Part shown: positions 5,861-10,354 of the stretch, in pieces
How positions within the stretch are numbered: the first letter of the stretch is position 1
How the letters are laid out: each line of letters starts with the position of its first letter
Origin: Candidatus Dormiibacterota bacterium
GTDB taxonomy: Bacteria > Chloroflexota > Dormibacteria > UBA8260 > Bog-877
DNA: 10,354 nt
Assembly: GCA_003133485.1 (NCBI GenBank)
Contig: PKXR01000036.1
Location: forward strand, 25,053 to 35,406
Direction of reading: 5' to 3'
Translations under genes and position numbers: made by a program
Notes under the pieces: model-generated
Database searches by the model: none
Told to the model about the DNA's origin: nothing
The model's input: the letters and a program-made list of their open reading frames with translations, nothing else

Positions 5861-7372
5861 TTAGCCGGCGGCCGCCAGCTGAAGCGAATCCCAGAGCGCG
5901 GCCACATCCTGGGGCTGGGTCCGGATATTGCCCACGGCGGCACGAAGTACCAGCCGGTCGCCCAACACCGCGTGGGAGATGAAGGCCGCACCGCTTTGGT
6001 TCACCAGGGCCATGATCTCGCGGTTATGCGCAGCGAGTTGGGCCTCGTCCGAAACGCCCGGCGGCAGGTGGCGAAAGCACACCGTCGCCATGGGGACCGG
6101 CGCACTCAGTTCCCAGCCGGGGGTGCTTCTGACCCGAGCCCGTAACCAATGGGCCATCTGGACATGCTGGCGAATCCGCTCGGCGAGCCCCTCCTGGCCA
6201 TAGTGACGGAGCACGAACCAGAGCTTGAGAGCCCGCATCCTCCGCCCCAAAGAGACCCCGTAGTCCATAAGGTTGCGCGCTCCGAAGCCACTCTCTCGGC
6301 CCGCCTCTGGGGTGGCGAGGTAGTCGGGAACCAGCGAGAAGGCCTGCTTCAGGAGCCCGGGCCTACTGGTGAACAGCACTGAGCAGTCGAGTGGGGTGAA
6401 GAGCCACTTGTGGGGGTTGAATACCAGTGAGTCAGCGCACTCCGCTCCTGCCAAGACCCCCCGCCACTCCGGCACCACCGCCATGGCCCCGCCATAGGCG
6501 GCGTCAACATGGAGCCAGAGGTGGTGCTCTCGGCACAGCTTCGCGATCTCGGAAACCGGATCGATGCTGGTGGTGGCGGTGGTGCCGACGGTGGCCACCA
6601 CCGCCATCGGCAGCACTCCCCGAGCCAAGTCTTCCTCCACCAGTCGGCGGAGGTCCGGCACTTCCATCCGGAAATCAGCATCGACCGGGACCTGCCTGAA
6701 TCCATCCCGACCGAGGCCCAACGTGATCACCGCCTTCTCGACCGATGAGTGCGCCTGCTCTGAGGCGTAGACGGCGAGCTGCGGCAACTCCGGCCGTCCG
6801 GACATCCCCCGTCGTCGAATGTCCTGTCCGAGACCCTCCCGGGCGGCGGCCAGCGCCACGAGGGTCGAGGCGGAGGCGCTGTCGTTGATGTGCCCGTCGA
6901 AGTTGTCCGGTAGCCCCATCATCTGCAGCAGCCACCGGCAAACCACCCACTCGAGCTCGGTCGCAGCTGGCGAAGTGCGCCAGAGCATGGCGTTGACGTT
7001 GATCCCGGCGGTGAGCATCTCCCCCAAAATCCCGGCGGCCGATCCGGAGCTGGTGAAGTACGCGAAGAAGCGGGGATGGGCCCAGTGAGTGATCCCCGGC
7101 AAGAGCAGCCGATCGACGTCCCGGAGGATCTCTTCCATCGGCTCGCCCCGGACGGGCGCCTCGGGAGGGAGAGCACTGACGAGTTCTCCTGGCTGGGCCC
7201 GCGAGAGCGGCGGCAGGTTGGGCAGCTGCTCCAGGTAGTCCGCGATCTGGTCGACGGTGGTGTGGGCCAAGGCCCGGAATTCCGCGGGATCCATGTCGCT
7301 GAGGAACCCATCTGCCCCCGGCATGGGCTCTTCTCCAGCTTCGGGGACCCGATCGGAGGGTGGGACGGTCAC
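5861..7372 (-). CDS. PLP-dependent group II decarboxylase, aromatic-L-amino-acid type
   Basis: A fold-type I PLP enzyme that should remove the alpha-carboxyl group from an amino acid, probably aromatic, giving an amine. It has 503 residues from the chosen start. Visible residues (numbered from it) match animal DOPA decarboxylase in place and spacing: His208 (QAHSSVEKA) stacking on PLP, Asp290 (HVDAAYGG), Lys322 (NPHKWLF) forming the Schiff base, and loop Tyr351 (PDYLATPEAG), 29 residues after the lysine as in the animal enzyme. The SLGRRMRALKLWFVLRHYG segment also matches. The substrate cannot be read from sequence. The GTG at 7372 follows a GGGAGG and begins 10 bases after the upstream reductase stop. 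ATG at 7324, with GGAG eight bases before it, is an equally fair start (487 residues). An ATG at 7438 would overlap the reductase by 56 bases and is less likely. Confidence 0.9.
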   Translation of the reverse strand: MTVPPSDRVPEAGEEPMPGADGFLSDMDPAEFRALAHTTVDQIADYLEQLPNLPPLSRAQPGELVSALPPEAPVRGEPMEEILRDVDRLLLPGITHWAHPRFFAYFTSSGSAAGILGEMLTAGINVNAMLWRTSPAATELEWVVCRWLLQMMGLPDNFDGHINDSASASTLVALAAAREGLGQDIRRRGMSGRPELPQLAVYASEQAHSSVEKAVITLGLGRDGFRQVPVDADFRMEVPDLRRLVEEDLARGVLPMAVVATVGTTATTSIDPVSEIAKLCREHHLWLHVDAAYGGAMAVVPEWRGVLAGAECADSLVFNPHKWLFTPLDCSVLFTSRPGLLKQAFSLVPDYLATPEAGRESGFGARNLMDYGVSLGRRMRALKLWFVLRHYGQEGLAERIRQHVQMAHWLRARVRSTPGWELSAPVPMATVCFRHLPPGVSDEAQLAAHNREIMALVNQSGAAFISHAVLGDRLVLRAAVGNIRTQPQDVAALWDSLQLAAAG

Positions 7373-7382
7373 CGAGCCTCCC

Positions 7383-8222
7383 TCAGGCGCTGGCGAACGA
7401 GCTGGCCCGATCGAACGCTTCGACGATCTGGCGGACATTCCCCTCGGCGCCGAGAGGAATCACATGGAGTCGCATCCCGGGACGGCTTGCGATCTCAGCT
7501 GCGAGCTCGGCGGCCACTGCGACCCCACTGCCGTCCCGGATTCGCTGGGCCAGTGAATCCGGTATCGGGCAATTGGGGATCACCCGCTGCACGAAATCGA
7601 GGTTTCGGGCGGCCCTGAGAATCCCAACGCTGGCGAAGATTCCGACCTCAGGCGGGAGGATGGTGCCCGCCTCTCGAAGGAAGTCGTCGAAGAGCGCCAG
7701 ATCGAACACCATCTGGGTCTGGATGAAGTCGACTCCGGCCGCGATCTTGCGCTCGAGCAGGGCGAGCTCGCGGCGCCGATCAGCGAAGGGGTTGACCACC
7801 GCTCCCCGCAGAACGTGGTTGGGAGCCGCCCACTCCGGCACCAGGCGGAGCACTTCGGTCGCCCGCATGGCGGAGTCAACAGCCAGGCCGCCCCGGCGGT
7901 CCCCCTGGACCACGAGCACTCCGGCAACACCAAGGGCAGAGGCGCCAGTCACCTGCTGGTGCAGCCCCAACTCGTTGCGGTCTCGACATGAGAGATGCAG
8001 CACGGGTCGGAGCCCGAATCTAAGGCAGTCGGGGATCGCCGCCAGTGGAGACAGGCGAGCCCGCCCCATGTGGTTGTCGGTCAGGCCCACCAGATTGACC
8101 GCCCCATTGAGATGGGTCAACGCCCGGTGCACCAGAACCAGGTTGGCGCCTCGGGGCATCGAGAGCTCAGCAGAGCGGTGAGCGGTGGCTAAAGAGCGAT
8201 GAGCAGTCGCTACCAAGATCAC
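7383..8222 (-). CDS. Methylenetetrahydrofolate reductase family protein
   Basis: A flavin-dependent TIM-barrel enzyme of the MetF superfamily, expected to reduce 5,10-methylene-THF to 5-methyl-THF or to do a related folate reaction. Seen from the chosen GTG (279 residues): Glu19 in AELSMPRG aligns with the catalytic glutamate of E. coli MetF (SFEFFPPR). LTDNHMGRARLSPLAA (47-62), LHLSCRDRNELGLH (75-88), LGVAGVLVVQGDRRGG, NPFADRRRE and GVDFIQTQMVFDL are the folate/FAD-site blocks. The pattern is closer to the short MTHFR-like proteins with CRDRN than to classical MetF, hence no gene symbol. The start is uncertain: GTG 8222 and GTG 8243 both lack ribosome sites, and the maximal frame (to 8375) runs into the divergent transporter gene. 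A short repeated peptide precedes Glu19. It is first in a two-gene operon with the decarboxylase. Confidence 0.85.
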   Translation of the reverse strand: MILVATAHRSLATAHRSAELSMPRGANLVLVHRALTHLNGAVNLVGLTDNHMGRARLSPLAAIPDCLRFGLRPVLHLSCRDRNELGLHQQVTGASALGVAGVLVVQGDRRGGLAVDSAMRATEVLRLVPEWAAPNHVLRGAVVNPFADRRRELALLERKIAAGVDFIQTQMVFDLALFDDFLREAGTILPPEVGIFASVGILRAARNLDFVQRVIPNCPIPDSLAQRIRDGSGVAVAAELAAEIASRPGMRLHVIPLGAEGNVRQIVEAFDRASSFASA

Positions 8223-8225
8223 GTC

Positions 8226-8231
8226 AATATA
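8226..8231 (-). promoter_or_regulatory. Candidate -10 box in the reductase/transporter divergent region
   Basis: On the minus strand TATATT matches TATAAT at five of six positions in the most AT-rich spot of this region. No good -35 hexamer is seen. If used, its start point would fall at or just after the GTG at 8222, so it conflicts with that start unless translation begins slightly downstream. Low confidence. Confidence 0.3.
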
Positions 8232-8232
8232 T

Positions 8233-8251
8233 GTCAGGTGCACAGCCTGAC
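8233..8251. promoter_or_regulatory. Inverted repeat in the reductase/transporter divergent region
   Basis: GTCAGG (8233-8238) and CCTGAC (8246-8251) form perfect 6-bp arms around a 7-base centre, 19 bp in all, a size typical of operators for dimeric helix-turn-helix repressors. It lies next to the TATATT box, covering the spacer region of that promoter, between the two divergent operons. It could govern either one. It also overlaps the alternative reductase start at 8243. No regulator gene is adjacent. Confidence 0.38.
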
Positions 8252-8319
8252 GACGATTCGCGCCCGCGCTGGCGCGCCGATTGCTCGAAGGTCTGAGGCA
8301 GGTTCCGCAGGCAAAGCGG

Positions 8320-9072
8320 GTGACTGAGCCCGGCGCCGCGGCGACCGCCCCGCCAGCGCCCACCAGGTCGGGCACCCCGGTGCTCGAGGTACGTCACCTC
8401 GGCCGCTCCCTTCCCCTGGGCGGTGAACTGCTGGAGATTCTGCGGGACGTCAACTTCAGCATTCAGCGGGGCGAGTTCGTCACTCTGGCGGGGCCCTCCG
8501 GCAGTGGGAAGAGCACCCTGTTGGGCTGCATCACGGGTCTGGACAGCCCGACCTCGGGACAGGTGCTGCTCAATGGCACGGACATCTCGACCATGCGCGA
8601 GTCCCAGCTGGCCGGGATCCGCAACCGGACCGTCGGCATGGTCTTCCAGGCCTTCAATCTGATCCCCACCCTGACCGCCCGGGAGAACGTGGAGGTCCCC
8701 CTCTACGCCGGCAGCTGGCAAGGCTCACCCTCGGACCGGGCCAAGGAGCTGCTCGGGCTGGTCGGACTGAGCCACCGCCTGGAACACCGTCCCAACCAGC
8801 TCTCCGGCGGCGAGCAGCAGCGGGTGGCGATCGCCCGGGCGCTGGCCACCGAGCCGCCTTTGCTCGTGGCGGACGAGCCTACCGGCAACCTAGCGGCCGC
8901 GCAAGGCAAGGAGCTTCTGGACCTCCTCTGGAGCCTGCGGGAGCGGCTCGGCACCACCTTGGTGATAGCCACCCACGACCGGACGATCGGTGATTACGCG
9001 ACCCGCTGGTTGCAGCTCGCGGATGGGGCGCTGATCAGCGACGCGCCAGGCCCGCGGGCCGGCTCGCGGTGA
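8320..9072 (+). CDS. ABC transporter ATP-binding protein, LolD/MacB type
   Basis: The cytoplasmic ATPase of an exporter-like ABC complex whose partner permease follows directly. It has 250 residues from the chosen GTG. All nucleotide-binding motifs are present in order: Walker A GPSGSGKST (58-66, Lys64), Q-loop Gln110 in VFQAFNLIPTLTARENV, signature LSGGE (161-165), Walker B LLVADEP (Asp185, Glu186), then TGNL and the switch histidine His219 in IATHD. NLIPTLTARENVEVPL and DEPTGNL are typical of the LolD/MacB/FtsE branch, whose members act with FtsX-fold permeases in moving lipoproteins, peptides or drugs by a mechanical stroke. The start is uncertain: a TTG at 8281 gives 13 more residues, and neither has a strong ribosome site. 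The stop overlaps the permease start as GTGA. The cargo is unknown. Confidence 0.93.
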   Translation: MTEPGAAATAPPAPTRSGTPVLEVRHLGRSLPLGGELLEILRDVNFSIQRGEFVTLAGPSGSGKSTLLGCITGLDSPTSGQVLLNGTDISTMRESQLAGIRNRTVGMVFQAFNLIPTLTARENVEVPLYAGSWQGSPSDRAKELLGLVGLSHRLEHRPNQLSGGEQQRVAIARALATEPPLLVADEPTGNLAAAQGKELLDLLWSLRERLGTTLVIATHDRTIGDYATRWLQLADGALISDAPGPRAGSR

Positions 9073-10349
9073 AGTCGGGGTTCTACTTCCGCTACTCGAC
9101 TCGATCTCTCCGCCGTGGGGGCAGCCGGACCGTGCTGGCGGGATTCTGTGTCGGGGTCGGCGTGATGGCCATAGTCGGGCTACAGCTAGCGGCGGCCATG
9201 GTCACCGCCTCCCTTACTGCCGACGTCCGTGCTGCCAACGGAGGCGACATCTCCGTGGTCTCGGTGGCAGTGCCGTTCCCTGCCAGCCAGCTCAGCCTCT
9301 TCCAGAAGCTCCGCAGCGCGGGGAGGATAACCGGCTACACCGCCGTAGAGGAGCAGACCGGCACCCTGATCCGGACCAACGGACAGGGCATCTCGGTGAC
9401 AATCGACGCGGTCAACCCGGCCCACTTCCCGTTGGTCGGTGACCTGCCGCTCCGATCGGGCGCCCGGGGCACCTTCCACGAGCTGGTCACCAGGCCCCAG
9501 ACGATGGTCCTCTCGGGTTCTGTGTCCACCCTACTTGGGGTGCGCGTGGGGCAGAGGGTGACGGTGACCGTCCCCAACTCCAAAGGGGTCGTCAAATGGA
9601 CCGTCGGCGGGATCCTCTCTGGCTCTCCGCCGGCCGGTCTCAGTAACGACATCCTGGTTTCCCAATCGCAACTTCATGGAGTCTTGCGCCCTGGGGGCAT
9701 AACGGCGTACGCGGCCGTCTACGTGACCACCAAGAGCTCCGCTGACGCCGATCGGGTGGCGGCCACTGTGCGCAACCAGATGCCGCTCGCCACCGTGTCC
9801 ACGGTCAAGCAGGCGCTCAATTCCGACAAGAAGGGCAGCCAGGACCTGACCCAGTTCCTCTCGGTAGCCGGTCTGGCGGCGCTCCTCATCGGGGGCATCG
9901 GCATCGTCAACGCCATGCAGGTCAGCCTGGCCCGGCGCCGGCTCGAGATCGCCATGCTCAAGACCACGGGGTACCGCCGCCGCGACCTCTATCTGCTCTT
10001 CGGGCTGGAGGCAGCGCTGCTCGGATTCATGGGCGGGGTGGCGGGGGCGATCGTCGGGATCGTCCTGTCGGACGGAGTCCGGGTCCTGGTCCAGAACGTC
10101 GCCAGTGTGCAGATCAACTTCGTACTGAGCCCCGAGGTGATTCTGGCCGGCGTCGGCATCGGCGTCGTGCCGCTGACCACGGCGCGAAGGGCCGCGCTGA
10201 CCTTGCCGCTCGCCATCATCGACCTGGAGGACGCCTGGGCGATCCGCGAGCTGACCATCTGCGTACGCGACCTGGACCAGGCCGCGCCCAATGCCCGCGA
10301 GCTCGTGAATGCGTTAGGGAAGCCCATAGATAATGTCCCTAGCCCTTAG
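9069..10349 (+). CDS. FtsX-type ABC permease with an aberrant C-terminus
   Basis: Residues 1 to about 366 are a MacB/LolC-type permease: basic cytoplasmic start, TM1 (about 22-46), a large extracytoplasmic domain (about 50-260), TM2 (262-286) with GGIGIVNAMQVSLARRRLEIAMLKTTG, the typical FtsX-domain loop, TM3 (307-333), and the start of TM4 (356-367). Normally TM4 continues and ends in a short tail such as PALRAARL.P. Here, after AGVGIGVV (360-367), the protein switches to soluble sequence with WAIRELTICVRDLDQ, the style of a LysR-type regulator C-terminus (listed separately). The frame is unbroken, with a stop at 10347-10349. GTG at 9069 overlaps the ATPase stop. If the sequence is right, TM4 is incomplete and function is doubtful. 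Otherwise the true gene continues elsewhere. The permease identity of the first 360 residues is secure. Confidence 0.85.
   Translation: MKSGFYFRYSTRSLRRGGSRTVLAGFCVGVGVMAIVGLQLAAAMVTASLTADVRAANGGDISVVSVAVPFPASQLSLFQKLRSAGRITGYTAVEEQTGTLIRTNGQGISVTIDAVNPAHFPLVGDLPLRSGARGTFHELVTRPQTMVLSGSVSTLLGVRVGQRVTVTVPNSKGVVKWTVGGILSGSPPAGLSNDILVSQSQLHGVLRPGGITAYAAVYVTTKSSADADRVAATVRNQMPLATVSTVKQALNSDKKGSQDLTQFLSVAGLAALLIGGIGIVNAMQVSLARRRLEIAMLKTTGYRRRDLYLLFGLEAALLGFMGGVAGAIVGIVLSDGVRVLVQNVASVQINFVLSPEVILAGVGIGVVPLTTARRAALTLPLAIIDLEDAWAIRELTICVRDLDQAAPNARELVNALGKPIDNVPSP
10146..10349 (+). other. Fused fragment resembling the C-terminal end of a LysR-type regulator
   Basis: Permease residues about 360-417 fit the last part of a LysR substrate-binding domain: AGVGIGVVPLTTARR (the strand and helix where these regulators usually read AGLGIGVLP), then LPLAIIDLEDAWAIREL, then TICVRDLDQAAPNARELVNAL, which resembles the terminal W-A-x-R-x-x-x-I-C-x-R ... 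A-R-x-L-V-x-x-L pattern. No DNA-binding domain is present. The coding frame is shared with the permease. It is either the end of a real regulator gene joined here by recombination, or another genomic locus joined by mis-assembly. Recognition is by memory of the family pattern. Confidence 0.55.
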
Positions 10350-10354
10350 AAAAT

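Noticed and set aside
7373..7438. ATG at 7438 as the decarboxylase start
   Set aside because: It would overlap the reductase by 56 bases and adds a basic, unconserved leader. Two better-placed starts with ribosome sites lie downstream.
7360..8181. Long plus-strand open frame of 273 codons
   Set aside because: It lies antisense to the well-supported MTHFR gene and decarboxylase start. Its product is rich in Ser, Arg and Pro, as expected of a shadow frame in GC-rich DNA, and has no recognisable motif.
8223..8375. Upstream extension of the MTHFR gene to 8375
   Set aside because: It would overlap the divergent ATPase gene, and the added residues show no family similarity.
1..10354. CRISPR array, insertion sequence, prophage or defence island
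   Set aside because: I found no regularly spaced repeats, transposase or integrase motifs, terminal repeats or defence-gene signatures on either strand. The genes are core or common accessory metabolism and transport.

Overview
The window looks like chromosomal DNA from a high-GC bacterium. Its genes are tightly packed, GTG starts are common, and several neighbours overlap by four bases (ATGA or GTGA). The fatty-acid genes are of the ordinary bacterial type, with separate AccA and AccD subunits rather than the fused acyl-CoA carboxylases typical of many actinomycetes. That fits a soil-type lineage such as a deep-branching actinobacterium, Dormibacterota or Chloroflexota; this placement is inference from style only. 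The first gene is cut by the left edge, and the last one ends in a tail that does not belong to its family, so the window may be a complete metagenomic contig.

Layout. At 2-463 (+) is the end of a small methyltransferase-like gene. It converges on a complete SAM-dependent methyltransferase at 509-1342 (-). A 219-base gap follows. At 1562-3999 (-) is a fabH-fabF pair encoding the two condensing enzymes of type II fatty-acid synthesis, joined by a GTGA overlap. A 160-base divergent region with a striking 11-bp inverted repeat (4022-4062) separates it from accD-accA (4160-5850, +), the two carboxyltransferase subunits of acetyl-CoA carboxylase, joined by an ATGA overlap. Together these four genes make malonyl-CoA, start the chain and elongate it. 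ACP, FabD, AccB and AccC are not in the window.

Converging on accA with only 10 bases between stops is a minus-strand pair: a methylenetetrahydrofolate reductase-family gene (7383-about 8222) followed by a pyridoxal-phosphate decarboxylase of the aromatic-L-amino-acid type (5861-7372). Divergent from it is an ABC exporter pair (8320-10349): a LolD/MacB-type ATPase overlapping an FtsX-type permease.

The main oddity is that the permease changes identity in its last expected membrane segment. From about 10146 on it reads as the C-terminal end of a LysR-type regulator, so it is either a real in-frame gene fusion or an assembly join. No RNA gene, insertion sequence, CRISPR array or new defence system was seen.
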